DNA of 64,000 nt from Chionoecetes opilio (lineage: Eukaryota > Arthropoda > Malacostraca > Decapoda > Majidae), in assembly GCA_016584305.1 (NCBI GenBank), contig JACEEZ010020506.1, positions 57,501 through 121,500 of the forward strand, given 5' to 3'. Position numbers and translations under genes: made by a program. Below are positions 1 through 25,316 of this stretch, piece after piece; position 1 is the first letter of the stretch, and every line of letters begins with the position of its first letter. A model generated the notes under the pieces. That model did no database searches. It saw only the letters and a list, made by a program, of their open reading frames with translations, and was not told where the DNA came from.

Positions 1-441
1 CACCCCCTTGCTCTCAGTGTTACGAATATATTTTGCTATAGCCATTATTTTTTCCGAAAACAAAGAATGTAAATATTTTAAAAGTTACTTCATCCTGTCT
101 GATGGAGGAAGGACCCAGTTGAAGGGCTCAATGGAAGGAGGAAGGGAGGGAAAGAGGGAGGGAGGGAGGGAGCTGTTAAATTGTCATTAGCTGTTGGTGC
201 AGGATTTAAAACTATAATTACTCATCAGGGAGCTATAAAGTCGGGAAGGTTTGAAACAGGTGTGGCTATTTAGGGGGGGTGGAGCGGGTCTCCAAGAGGA
301 GACTGAGCGAACATTTGTAGACAAGGAAAAGATTTGAGAAATTGATGGGCTTGCCTCGCCCCAACTGTTCGCGAAGTACATGGCGTGACTGTACCTCCAT
401 CACGTAATTATTACTATGATTCAAATGTATCTCTTTCACAG
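1..441. other. LMAN2 intron, upstream part
   Basis: No upstream LMAN2 exon (the stretch before the lectin WDF motif) is readable here. The segment holds a GGGA-rich patch at about 130-175 and is otherwise featureless. Confidence 0.5.
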
Positions 442-13043
<12,602 letters not shown>

Positions 13044-13945
13044 ACAATGTTTTGTGGTTTGTGTGTTAGTTTTTTTTTGTGTGTGCACACATGTTTGTGT
13101 GCTTGCATGCATGTGCATGTGACAGCATATACGTACATGCATATGAATGCAGGTTTGTGTTTTATATTCATGCTTTTGATTGCTGTGTCATTTATGTATA
13201 GCTACAGTTTAAGCTCAAGTCATTCTTAATTTTAGCTTTATCATTGATGATATCTGATAATTATTTTTAAGTGAAAATACTACCCGATTGCATTGTTTGC
13301 AAATGTGTATATTTTGAAGTCAGTATTTAACAACCAGAAAGCCATGTATATTGGTATAGGTAAGTGTGCGCTTGGGATATAATGTGAACTTCCATTTTGA
13401 TGGGTGGAGTGTTTAGAAAATCTGTTGTTTTGTCTGTACTTGGAAGTCTGTACAACTCTTGAAGGAAGTATCACTTCGAGCATTAGACCCGTACGATGCA
13501 GTATTGTCAGGACTTTAGTTGTTACACATGATGCAGTGAAGTCTTAGTTGAGTTGGTATACTGTAAACAAAGAGATCGGCCTGGTCAACCCTATGCAGGT
13601 ACTTCTCTAGGAAAGAGAATTGTGACTCGCCTCAGTCTACCGAGACTATCTCGCTACGGGTGCTGTGAATATTAAAACCCATTTTTATGCAGATGACAAG
13701 ATTCTCCAATAATGGTTCTGGATGAATCCAACCATTGTTTGAGTGTTGTAAAACACAAGTTAATCCTGGGCTGATGCCATTGATCTTAACCAGACGTGAA
13801 GCACCACTTGTTGCTGGATAGATTGCCATACAACTTTTATCATTTGGACTTCTTTAAAGTGGTCATTTGTTGCTTGCGGTTTGCTGTCAGTGACATTTAC
13901 TGATTAACCCAGGAAACTTAATAAAGAAGTTATGTATATTTTGAT
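13044..13945 (+). other. LMAN2 3' UTR (inferred)
   Basis: AT-rich, non-coding sequence follows the stop codon. The first AATAAA in a suitable position is at 13920-13925, so a 3' UTR of about 0.9 kb ending near 13945 is inferred. It includes a GT-rich stretch at about 13070-13150. Confidence 0.5.
13920..13925 (+). promoter_or_regulatory. Polyadenylation signal AATAAA (LMAN2)
   Basis: This is a canonical hexamer in + orientation, about 880 nt after the LMAN2 stop, followed by a T-rich stretch (ttttgattttcttttttctc). Confidence 0.5.
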
Positions 13946-15023
13946 TTTCTTTTTTCTCATTTAATGACTTACCTAATCCACTGCTGTGATCACCACCCAT
14001 AGGTTTGTTTCATGCTTGCAGTGCCATGTTGGAGAAATGTTTGCTTTTGCGGTCCAATGCAGAATTTGATGTCAAGCAGCCTATTGAGCAGGCCAGGCCA
14101 AGACTATTCTTATGCTCACTTTAGGAAAATATGAAGCCATGTGTGGTTTCGGTGACCCTGCCTCTTAGCCAACCTGCCTTTTAAAAAGCCATACATATTG
14201 ATTTTACCTTGTTGTAGCCAAGCTGTTACTTTAGACCACGAAAAAATGCATATAGCGATGCAAAAAATACCAGCCATGTATTTATCCTGCAGTGATATGT
14301 GAAGTGTTGCATCCACTTTGGTGGGAGGCAAGAAGACAAATGCTTTCCTGACCAAAGGTGGGCTACCCACTACTTGAGTTGCGCATGTAATGGTTTGAAT
14401 CACATCATTATATTCTAACTTTCCCTACATTCATTATAATTTCACTGATGGTTAAGGGTATTGAAGATGAGCACAAAAAAAATAAGGCAAGAACCCCAAT
14501 TGAAAAGCTGGGTGTGAGAAGACAAGCCTCTGCTGTACATGTTTCAAAGTAAATATGGAAGTTGAACAAATGCATAATCGCAGTATACAGTGGCTGCAAA
14601 AGAAATTCCACATTAAAAATGCATGAAAAATCTAACTCAAAAGCTTTTTAGAGGGAGTGAGAGGGATGGGTACATACAAAGTATGCATGTGGCCACAGTG
14701 TGATGAACAGATGTCATGAGGCAGTGCCACATTCCCTGACAGGAGGCAAGGAACAGCAACAGCAGTAGGAAACATATATATGTAGAAACATCACAGCAGT
14801 GGCAGCTACATGGGGAACAAGTGAAGGAAATGGTTTAGATAAGCGAATGTGCAGCAACTACAGGAAAACTAGGTAGAGAACGAAACATGTTACACTTACT
14901 AAGGATAGTTATGTCTCTGAAAACACGTCCCATTAAATCCATGTTACTATAGGATCAATATGATAAACATATGTACGATAAGGTTTCTCGGAAAAGATCA
15001 TATAACAACTTGCTCTTATACAA
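13946..15023. other. Intergenic, nothing recognised
   Basis: Lies after the inferred LMAN2 poly(A) site. No ORF with recognisable similarity and no paired termini were found. Confidence 0.4.
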
Positions 15024-15371
15024 CAGTAGAAGCTCGATATAACAGAATAATTCAGCCAAGGGCAATTCCGGTAAATCAAATTTTCAGCTAAATCGAACTT
15101 CCATTATCGGCTCCTGATATAGCTCAATATAACAACATTTTCCGTAAAATTGAGTGTTTCCAGTAAATCCTGTTTCTGCAATGGTCTGTATGGCCCCCAA
15201 ACCTACCCAAACAAGTGAGTAGACGGCCGTTAGCGGAACCACACCAAATATTGCTACATTTAGCAGAATTTTCCGTTATATCTAACATTGAAAAATGGAA
15301 TAAGGGAATTTTTTTTTCTACTAAATCGAACTTCCCGTTAAATCGAGTTCCGTTAAATTGAGTTTCTACTG
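15024..15371. mobile_element. pogo/Tigger-like MITE
   Basis: Ends are CAGTAGAAGCTCGATATAAC and the inverted AAATTGAGTTTCTACTG followed by TA. Internal TCGATATAAC/GTTATATC motifs are repeated in both orientations. 348 bp, non-coding. Confidence 0.7.
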
Positions 15372-15746
15372 TATCATCAAAATGTTACATATACTAGTAC
15401 CACAAGATTCATGAGCAATAGATTCCTCAAACAAACCATAAACTACAGCATGATATTACACAGGATGCTTGACCATACTGTGCAGAGTAAAGGCAAATGC
15501 CAAACAAAAATGATGTATGCGGGTGAGGACATGATTGCTGGAAAGTTCGTGTTGTTAGATGGATGAATGTTTGTAAATAATTTTGTGCTTTCAATTTACA
15601 TCTTGATAATTTTTTTTACTGATTTCTGCATATGATTGGTTGATGATATTTGAGCTTTAGTTGTTCCAGATATGTCATATTACGGTTTATTGATTTTTTT
15701 TCCCATCTGCGTACGGGTTTATCAGCCAGCATATCGCACCATTTAA

Positions 15747-15950
15747 CCTCTTCAAGCCCAGATCTTTCCTTTGCTATAAAAAATTGTATGCTGTCGAGCC
15801 ATAAAATTGCAAAAAGTAACTGAATATACCAAATTAGCTAGTGGACAAGGATACTAAACAGGTCATATCTATTAAGTATTGCTTATATTCACTAAAAATT
15901 GTCTAATGGTAGCCAAATTACAATGGAAATTTGTTCTGAGTCTCAAGGGG
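15747..15950 (-). mobile_element. TTAA-flanked MITE, copy 3 of 5
   Basis: TTAA at 15743-15746 and 15951-15954 flank CCTCTTCAAGCCCAGATC ... GAGTCTCAAGGGG. Same family as 8041-8244. Confidence 0.85.
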
Positions 15951-16736
15951 TTAATGACGAATTGTTTGGCTCAGTCCCTCACCTCTCACAATGTCTTTAT
16001 AAGTCCAAGACACAAATGTTAGTAACACATCTCATGTATCATTTCACCTCAAAAAGTAATGCAAAAGGAATCTACATGAGATAACATAACCTTTGTCAGC
16101 TACATAATTGCCATGATTTGACAGCTAAAGAAAGTCAGCAAAATCTTTATGAAGTGTATTATGAGAGAAGTTTTTAAGTGCTGAATGTTGTATGTATAGT
16201 AGGTAGAGAATTAGACATAGTATCTAATAAGAGCTGTAGCTGAAACATTAGTATTATTTTTTATATGCATAAGTATAAGTAAAGTGTTGTAAACAGTAGC
16301 ACTTGATTATCATTGTGAAGCATATCAATATCATTTACCCTGTTGCTGGCATAGATCTAGACTTGTGTCCCATCAGGAAGTAATGTAATATCTGCTTGAG
16401 GAACCTTCTTTGATATCATATCAGGATATCATCAGGAATATTAATGTAATTTTTCCAACAGAATGATATGGAAATTACATCATTGATAATTATGTCCATC
16501 ATTTTCATTGTTATACGTATAATTGAAGAAATTATATAATTATCAGATCTATAATTTTTCTCATGTAATTTGTCAGATCTAAGAAAAATTACACTAAAAA
16601 ATCTTGTCTGACTTTCTATCATGATTACTCTGAGAAAAGTGACTTCCAAGACGGATGCATTGAAATATTAAAGAAAATGTTTACCTATTCCTACTAAAGT
16701 GGCATTCAAGGAAGAAGCAGTATGAAAAACTATTTA

Positions 16737-16941
16737 CCCCTTGAGACCCAGAACGTAATTTCCTTTGTAATTTTGGTACCATTAGACGATTTACAGTGAA
16801 TATAAGCAATGTTTTATAGATATGACCTGTTAAATACCCTTGTCCACTAACTAATTTGGTATATTCAGTCACTTTTCGTAATTTTATGGCAAACAACATA
16901 CAAATTGTTTTATAATATAGGAAGATCTGGGTGTGAAGGGG
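16737..16941 (+). mobile_element. TTAA-flanked MITE, copy 4 of 5
   Basis: Starts CCCCTTGAGACCCAGAACGT and ends GGTGTGAAGGGG before TTAA (16942-16945). The left TTAA is mutated to TTTA. Lies 0.8 kb from copy 3 in opposite orientation. Confidence 0.85.
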
Positions 16942-17181
16942 TTAAGAGTATGTGGAGAGAAAAAGTTCAGTGGCCACTTAAAAAATTCTCACGACTCCCC
17001 AGTCCTCTTCTTGTCACTCATTTTACAACATGCAGGGAATACAAACACGTTCAAAATTATGTTTTCCAGTTTCTAAAAAGAAGAAATCCATGATAAAAAA
17101 ATCCAGGACTTCCCAGCTACTTCTCGTAAAAATGTCTCCCCCCCCCCCCCATGCTGGCTATTTGTTCAACTTTTCTTTGTA

Positions 17182-17574
17182 CAGTAAACCCTCGCTTTTA
17201 CAGACCTCTATATAACGAATTTCGGGTTTAACAAACTTTTTCTGCCAGTCAGGTATATGCGGGGATTTACCTAATAAGTTTGGTAAATGTGGGTTTCGGT
17301 TTGGTGGTGGCCCGGCTGAACATGAACACGCAGGACGGTCGGTCTGTGATATGGTTCCCTGTATGTGTGTAGTATTTGTGATGGCTGCATGTACATAAGT
17401 ATACAAACTTTCATCTAATGTAATGAATAGTTATATTATAAACAGAAATGGTCGGAAATAGTGAACTTTCCCCTCATATGACGAACAAAGTTTGTTAAAT
17501 GCGAAAAGTTTGGATCCCTCAGATATAATGTCACCTTCTTCCCCCAATTGGTTCGTTAAAGCGAGGGTTTATTG
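17182..17574. mobile_element. pogo/Tigger-like MITE
   Basis: Ends are CAGTAAACCCTCGCTTTTAC and the inverted TTAAAGCGAGGGTTTATTG, flanked by TA. The interior segment ATTTGTGATGGCTGCATGTA recurs in the element at 22833-23577. Confidence 0.8.
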
Positions 17575-17656
17575 TACTGCGAATGGCTCTAGAATCTTTA
17601 ATAATGATGGAAAATTGTCATAAAACTTTTCCCCGAGGTTGGAAAAAATAGACGTA

Positions 17657-18571
17657 CGAGGTGTGATCAAAAAGTTCCCAAACTGTCAATGTAGCAAGGG
17701 AACAGAGCGTGGGACTGTCATGCACATGCAGCAGGAGCAAGCAGTTACAGTTGTAGTTCAGTATGCTATGTGGCGTCATTCTGTGATTTTGTGACCACGT
17801 TCTCGTGCTCAGTTGCTATTTCAGTAGACTTGAGCAGAGAAAAAACATCAAATTCTATGTCAAGCTCAGGAAATTCGCAATGCAGACCCTTGAAACGTTA
17901 AAGCAGGTCTACAGCAATGAAGCAATGTGCTGAACGATGTATTTTGAGTGGCACTCGATCTTCAAGCGACAAAACATTGGAGGATGAGGAGAGGTAAGTG
18001 ACCTTCAACAAGCACACCTGAAAACGTTGAAAAAATTGCAAGAATTGTGCAGAATCGTTAATACACCATTAATGAAGTTAATCATTAATGAAGTTGAAGG
18101 CATCATCAACATGTCATTTGGATCAGTTCAGGCAATCCTCATGTCCAATTTGAACATGCACCACGTAATTGCCAAATTCAGGCCCAGACTCCTGACCCCA
18201 TACCAAAAGTCACTCGCTCACAATGCGTTGAAAATGCACGCGTTTTGGGCTCACATCAACATAATCAATCCCCATCCAACCAACTTGCTGGATTTGGCTC
18301 TCTGGTACTTCTTCCTTTTCCCCAAGATGAAGTTCAAGCTGAAGGGTCCCTGTTTTAACACGTTAAGGAGATGCAGCGCAAATAGCAGGTGGCGCTTGAC
18401 AAGCTTAAAGAATGGGACTTCCAGGGGGCGTGGCAGAAGCACTGAGAGCAGTGTATCGCTACACAAGGTGGTTATGTACTTCGAAGGGGATGGCAGCCAA
18501 ATTCAAATCAGATATGTTGTCTGCTTTTTATAGGTGTAGCTGTAGCCCTGGAACTTTTTGATAGCACCTCA
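17657..18571 (+). mobile_element. mariner-like element, internally deleted
   Basis: TIRs are CGAGGTGTGATCAAAAAGTT at the left and TGAGGTGCTATCAAAAAGTT (read inverted) at the right, flanked by TA. At 915 bp it is shorter than a typical ~1.3 kb mariner. Confidence 0.85.
17995..18535 (+). pseudogene. mariner transposase pseudogene
   Basis: Recognisable blocks are the N-terminal half (GIINMSFGSVQAILMSNLNM, HHVIAKFRPRLLTPYQK) and, after a deletion that removes the first catalytic Asp, the C-terminal part (ALWYFFLFPKMKFKLKG, the usual DLAPCDFFLFPKLK block). A frameshift follows, with GGYFEGD-like residues near 18470. The DDD catalytic set is incomplete. Confidence 0.85.
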
Positions 18572-18615
18572 TATAGGCCCTTTTAGGTTTCATTTCGGGT
18601 GTGATTGTTTCATCC

Positions 18616-19571
18616 ATAGATAACAGAACTGGATGTGACACTCCGCCGCCACGCACGGTGGACGCTGCAGTACTGACCCCATAGCCAGCCTGCTGGCCCA
18701 TTCACTTGCTGCATATGACTATCATATAGACTGGTTTATCAGTATATATGATATACTGTTATCTTCGTAAATGTTTGTTCTATAATATTATCAAATAAAA
18801 AACAGTAAAACACACCAAAGAAATGCCATAACGAGACTCTGAAGAAATATGCATGAACTTAATATTTACTTCAACTCTTCGCCATTTAAAACTTTGCGAG
18901 TCAACTTTTATGATGAAGGGTATCAATAGAAGCACAATTTTACTACCTTTCCATTGATATATTTCGTTTTCTGATAAATGAATTAGAACCATGCATAAAT
19001 TAGCGTTAAATAAATAAATAAAATCATCAATCTGGTCATTTTCCCGATTGATGGTTATTTATTTAGTTAACGCTAATTTATACATGGTGCTAATTCATTC
19101 ATCAGAAAACGAAATATATAAGTAAATAAATAACCTCATCAATCGGGAAAATTACCCGATTGATGATTTTATTTATTTAGTTAATGCTAATTTATGCATG
19201 GTTCTAATTCATTTATCAGAAAACGAAATAATCAATGGAAAGCTAATAAAATTGCGCTTCTATTGATACCCTTCATGATAAAAGTTGACTAGCAAAGTTT
19301 TAAATGGCGAAGAGTTGAAGTAAATATTAAGTTCATGCATATTTCTTCAGTCTCATAATGGCATTTTTTTAGCGTGTTTTACTGTTTTTTATTTGATATT
19401 ATAGAACAAACATTTACGAAGATAACAGTATATCATATATACTGATAAACCAGTCTATATGATAGTCATATGCAGCAAGTGAATGGGCCAGCAGACTGGC
19501 CATGGGGCCAGCACTGCAGCGTCCAGCGCTCGTAGTTGCGGAGTGTCACATCCAGTTCTACTGTTATCTAT
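18616..19571. mobile_element. MULE-like long-TIR element with perfect 9 bp TSD
   Basis: The 9 bp GTTTCATCC stands immediately on both sides (18607-18615 and 19572-19580). The element begins ATAGATAACAG and ends CTGTTATCTAT; its arms of roughly 440 bp are inverted copies (GGATGTGACACTCCG near the outside, CGTTTTCTGATAAATGAATT near the middle). Long TIRs with a 9 bp TSD are typical of Mutator-like elements. No transposase is inside. Confidence 0.8.
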
Positions 19572-19889
19572 GTTTCATCCTAAAGATCTTACACTGCAAT
19601 ACCCCTCCTGTACCCCCATACACACATTTTCTTCATATTTTTTCTTTTTTGCAAGATATAATGCAGACAAACTCCAAGTTAGTAATGCTCACCACAGGAC
19701 CCAAGGATATGATGGTATAGTTCCTGGGTATGATGTGTGGGGGCTCGATACAAGTGGTGAGATTTTGTCCACATTAATAATAGTTTTATCATAATCATAT
19801 TGTAATATTGTTTGTGAAGGCATATATAATACACTAGATGACAAAAAAGTGCGTTCTGATACACTTGGATGTGAAAACACATTGTTACG

Positions 19890-20054
19890 ACAGTATTATC
19901 CTTATTCCTATGCACAACAGGCGGTACATTCAGGGCAGGATGGAGTGGCTGGGTCAAGCACACAGGGATGCCTTGGCTGAGCTACACCCAAACCGAACCT
20001 CATGGATGTCTTGGTTGTGAGCGAACCATGTTAACCACTATACCACTGGGCCGC
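19890..20054 (-). mobile_element. tRNA-derived SINE
   Basis: On the - strand it starts GCGGCCCAGTGGTATAGTGG (A-box region) and has GAGGTTCGGTTTGGG (B-box-like) about 35 bp later, followed by a non-tRNA body (GCATCCCTGTGTGCTTGACC). The 3' end is not sharply defined. The tRNA-like head has no CCA-ready acceptor pairing, so it is not a tRNA gene. Confidence 0.65.
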
Positions 20055-22832
20055 TGATGATGATGGTAGTAACAATAGTGATCATTTTTCTGAAAGTCAT
20101 TATTAAATATTCTAACATTTGGAGTGCTCTATCAGGCAGTTCATTTCTGCTTTTTCGAAGGTGTCACCCTACATATGCTGAGAAATTATAAGCTGTGTAA
20201 GAAAATTAATAAAATTCTGGTATGTTTCTTGTTTAAGCCTCTATTTTTCTTCTTGGAAACCTGAATCTGTTGAAAAATTAAATATGCAGGGCAGTTGTAT
20301 AAAGCTTTTCATGCTCATCCTCACAATAGCCTTCAGTTTGAGCTATGTAGTGAAGCATTGAGCATTGTAGACTTGATAGAAATTACATTAACAAGAAGGG
20401 ATATGTTGGATGATAAGCTCAAAAATGAATAAAATTCCGATGTTTATATATGTAGCAACAAAAAGTTAATGCATTGATTTTTAACATAAATAAAATAGTT
20501 CATAATCATTTTATAACTCATGACAGCTGAGTGCAAGTAATTTCAATTTTTGCTACATACTAGTCTTACTGATAGATGCCATTTGCATACAAAAAGTTAC
20601 TATAAATTCAGTGATTTAAGCTGTAACAAAAGCAACAAATGTTGCAGCCATTCTGACCTTCATTCCACTGTTGGTTTCATAAGAGAATTGCCAAATGAAA
20701 TCTTTCCTATTAAGATTACAAATAGAGGCCATATCCATGCAGCTTTTCACTACAATTCCCACAGAAATGTAAGATAAAAAAGTGGATTTTCCAAACGAAC
20801 TAAAATTTTCAAAACAAGTAAATGGAATTCTTTCATAAACAAAAATACATCCTCACATTTATGACTGGAATCACAATGGTCGGTACCTTCAAAAATTAAC
20901 CTATTACCCACAATAAAATAAACAAATACAAAGCCCCCTAGCCCCACTACAGAAAGACGTGAGGGAATTCATATTATAGCAGGTAGGAATATAGTATGTA
21001 TTTGCCTACTTAAAAGCCAAAATATATGGATAACACTTATTTCTCCACAGATAATCTAAAAGATATGTCCCTCAAGGTATTCATCATTTTCTGTCTCCTT
21101 TAATACCTAACCTTGAGTTCAAAAATAGTGGTTTTGTCATTCCATAGTTTATATAAAGGCTCTGGCATCAATATACATTGGTAGCAATACATGTGTATAA
21201 TATGACATCTAAGAAGATCTGGGCAAAGTACTCACAACTCTGCAAGTAATCACACTAGAGCTCTGTTTTTAATACTTGCAAATAATAATCATATGCTCCG
21301 ACACTTTCTATGATGACATCACAGTACTGTATATGGACATGATGAGAGTGGTATGTGCCTATGTAACAAATATAGCACTGTGTGCCATGCTATTTACCTT
21401 AATGTTGACATGTACATTCTTTTGAATCCCAATCTTTTTTAGGATAAAGATCTTACTGGACAGAAACTTCTGCTTACCTCCAGCCGGACACCATGGCAGT
21501 ACCCCAGAGCGTTTGTGTTTTCTTTTGCCAAACCAGGAAATTATTTGGACCAATTTTCTTTTTTTCAAGCCATCAAAGGGCAAATCACTAGCACTAATAT
21601 TTTGAAAATATACAGCATTTAAAATGAGCTCTGATATGTAAAGAAAGGAAACTTTGTGAAACTCCGAGACGGGCGGTCCACTCACACATCTGAGCCCGAA
21701 GCATTAGCCCAACAGTTCAACAAGAATAACTGTAGACTTTAAGACTGAACCTAATGAACCCTCCACAATCCTTCTCACAAGTTTTGATGTTCAGCACAAT
21801 GAATTATGGAAATACCACAGAAACCATTTGATCATTTCAAAAGAGCCGTGGGGAATGGATGATATGCTTGAAACCATAACCAAGGCCTAATGACAACTTA
21901 TACCTATATCATGCTGATGTTTGTATTTGCATACATGATGAAACTAAGATATAATGGATCCAGAGCTGACAATAATGGAGACTGCACTGCACCTACATAT
22001 CAGATACAGTCCAACAGAAGTTACACCGCTTACTGCCGAGTTTACATGAGATGCGGTTGTTCAGTCCACTCAAGATGGCTGATAAGAAGCATCCCGCTCA
22101 TGCTGTCATTGGTTTTTGCTTGAGTTCTGGGTCGTTTCATTGCTGGACCTGCAATTTACTAAGGGTGGGTTGAATCTCAGCTCTGTATCTCAATTAGATA
22201 AGGTAAATCTAGCCTTGACTGTACCTATCTAATGCCAATAACCCTAATGTTCCACTCCACAAGTTTTGATTTGAAGAATTTATCAATATCAACAAGGGAA
22301 TGAATATCTTAAAGTAATCGTCCAGATCATTTCATCATTCCTGATTATAAATGCAGTTAAAATATAGCCATTATCGAATACATCAACAATATGTTGTCAC
22401 TTTTTTAATCCAGTCAGCAGTTTTTAAATAATCTGCAATCAAAGTAGCAGACCACGCAACATGGCTCAGTGAAATCACCCAAGGCAGCTCCCCCCCCCGT
22501 GGTAATCCAGAAGCATGTGAATACAAAAATAAATATAGTACATGAAGATTTTTGGGTGTTTCTGATTTTTTTGTGTGTGTGATATGGCATATACGTACGT
22601 ACTTGCATCCTTTACGGGTGCAGCAAGAAAGCTGTGCCTTTCAAGAGAACTTGGCACACGTTTCCGACCGATACGGCCACGAGAAATGTGTGGAGAAGGT
22701 TTGTGCGCCGGCGGAGGGAAGGTTGTGTGATGTAGCTTGTCGCCCACCCGTGACGTCATCAGCAAATTTCACGCGGCGGCTGGAACGGGGCTGGAACGGG
22801 GATTTTTTTTTCCCACGCTTCTTAGAAAAGTA
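20055..22832. other. Intergenic, nothing recognised
   Basis: 2.8 kb of AT-rich DNA. Short frames here show no family motif, and I found no paired termini or splice-joined coding blocks. Confidence 0.4.
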
Positions 22833-23577
22833 CCGTATTTTACAGCTTATAGTATTTTTCAGCTTATAAGACGCTGCATCTTGGAAGACGCACCCTGATT
22901 TTGGTCAAGAAATTTCTAAGAAAAAGAAAAAGAAAAAGAAAAACTTTGCCAAAAAGTCATTTTCACACAAGAATACACTCACTATTCATTATCTTCATTC
23001 AGCACTGCTCATCAGCCATTTTTATTTCTAGCTTGTATGCGATAGTATAAGTAAATAGTCATGTTGGCTAGCTGAACATGTAACGCAGGTCGGACGGCGA
23101 GAGTGAGAACAAAGCTGACCGCGGCGGTGCGCAGCTGCGTGCCTGGCGTGCGTGGTCAGACTGGGTTTGTCGTCCAGTGTAAACACCTCCTCTCACGTCC
23201 TCCCGTGCCTCACTACGTTGCCTGCCTCCTGTGCCTTACCACGTATTGTTTAAATTTTCCTGTATGCATGTATTTGTGATGGCTGCATGTACATAAGTAT
23301 ACAAACTTTCATCTAACGAAACAAACAAAGTTCATTATACACGGAATGGCTTTTGGCGCCAATCTGCCAAGGCGGACTACGGAGGACAGATTAGTTGATT
23401 TGAATGTCTTATGGTATTCGAAATTGTAACAGGTAAATACTGAGGTTACATCATATAAGAGGCTGAATTGGATAGCTACCCAAGCTAACCTCCTACCACG
23501 TTCGTCTTGGAAGACGCATGAGTATTTTTCCAGGTATGTTTTAGGGGGAAAAGTGTCTTATAAGCCGTAAAATACGG
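22833..23577. mobile_element. TA-flanked MITE with CCGTATTTTAC termini
   Basis: Ends are CCGTATTTTACAGCTTATAG and the inverted TTATAAGCCGTAAAATACGG, with TA on both sides. A second inner pair (GGAAGACGCA motifs) is also inverted. Its interior shares ~50 bp with the MITE at 17182-17574. Confidence 0.8.
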
Positions 23578-24480
23578 TAGAGTTTTTACGGAAATAAGGC
23601 ATAGAAATAAATTATTTTTTGTGGATTGGTGTTTCGAATGAACATTCAACATACTTATGCAAAGAAAAAATGGGTCTGGACGATTACTTGAGGATAAGCA
23701 AATAAAGGCAGTTGTCGAAAGCAAAATAAACAACACAGTTTCCAGATAGGACTTACATTCACACATGACTCGTAAACAGAGAAGTACTATGGCATACCTC
23801 ATTTCCATGCCTACCTATAATGGATTGCCAAACAGCTAACTCAATTATTATTTCTAGTGATATACTAATAAATTTTCTGGGAAAAGTTAGACCAGATCTT
23901 CTTCAATAAGCATCTTCATTATTGTCATCAATAGTTCCATACCCTGTAGAAAGTGAATGGCTTAGATTTAAAGGAAAGAAGACTACAATCGTAGGTAGGA
24001 CAGACATTCAATGGGAGGAGCCACACATCTCTTCACATCAAAACTTTCATTGTACACAGCCACACATACCGGACTAATTTTGCTGAGCTCAGGGTAAACA
24101 AATGTATAAAACTACATAAGAAAAAAAATCTGTGTATGGGTACTCTGTTGTATCACATCAAGCAATAATGAAAACAACATGGTTGATTTCATATTATCTA
24201 TGTCTACATGGGGAACCCTAACTATTGGATCTTTGAAGACTTTATCTTCCTGAGACTTTATGAAATAAAGTTTGAAATGCTTAATGTAAGCAGAGAATGC
24301 AATTGGTAGTATGTATGTGAAGATAATTAGACTTTTACCTCAATCTTAGTTTGTTATATCACACCCACAAGAGGAGCAACATCCTGCTTTTGTTCCTGAA
24401 TACACATATTTCATAACATGCTTGCCGTGGCCTCAGACACACGTAGTGACACTAGACCACTGATACTGCACCCTTATAAC

Positions 24481-25308
24481 TAGAGATCGGGAAAATAGGT
24501 GAATACATAAAAAATATTTTTTCACATAAAAGTTTTTTGCACAAAAAAACCTAAATTATGATTTTTGCTAGAGATTACCTAAAAATGGCCTAAATAACAA
24601 CACTTTTATCCAATCTCTGCAAGTGATAACTTCATGTCCTGTCTGTCCACTGATGGGTCAGACTGACAGCGGTATTTCAGTCTTCTGATTTATGTCTAAT
24701 TATTAGAAAAGAGTTAAAAGTTTACAGATTTTGGTGAATGATGCCAGGGGTAACGAGTAGTTACCGTGCACTGCACCACTGACATAAAAGAACATTTTCC
24801 GCTTTATGTAACTAAATACTGAAATTATTTATAACTGACTCGACTTCGAAGATCGACTTCGTGAAAAGTTTGAGGCAGTATTGACAAGAAACCCAGATAT
24901 TGAAGTACTACATTCAGTCAAAGGAGTTTTGCAAGGAGAGGACAGAAGCGGTGTCACATTTCCTGAAGGAATGGGGCCAGCAGACATAGCAAATCTGAAA
25001 TTCACCCCAGCTGCCAATGTGGATATAGAGAGGAGCTTCTCAGTCTATAAAAATGTGTTGACTGACAGAAGACAGCGTCTTACAGAAGAAAATCTGAGCA
25101 AAGTCATGGTTACAAATTGCTTTTATAATCGTTCAGCTGTCTGATTTTGTTTTCTCATTTCTGATTTTGTTTTCCTGCAATTTTCACGGAAATAAAGCAC
25201 TGATTAAAACCACATATTTTAGTTTTTCTATCACATATTTTGATGAAAATACATAACATAAAAAAAAACTAAAATGGCCAAAATAACAACATTTTTTCCC
25301 GATCTCTA
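24481..25308 (+). mobile_element. hAT element, internally deleted, 8 bp TSD
   Basis: The left end is TAGAGATCGGGAAAA and the right end the inverted TTTTTTCCCGATCTCTA. The flanking 8-mers CTTATAAC (24473-24480) and CTTATTAC (25309-25316) differ at one base, as expected for an ageing hAT TSD. Confidence 0.85.
24835..25144 (+). pseudogene. hAT transposase C-terminal fragment
   Basis: The frame encodes RLREKFEAVLTRNPDIEVLH and then the hAT dimerisation block ANVDIERSFSVYKNVLTDRR followed by LTEENLSKVMVTNCFYN and TGA. The rest of the transposase (BED finger, catalytic Asp residues) is absent. Confidence 0.85.
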
Positions 25309-25316
25309 CTTATTAC

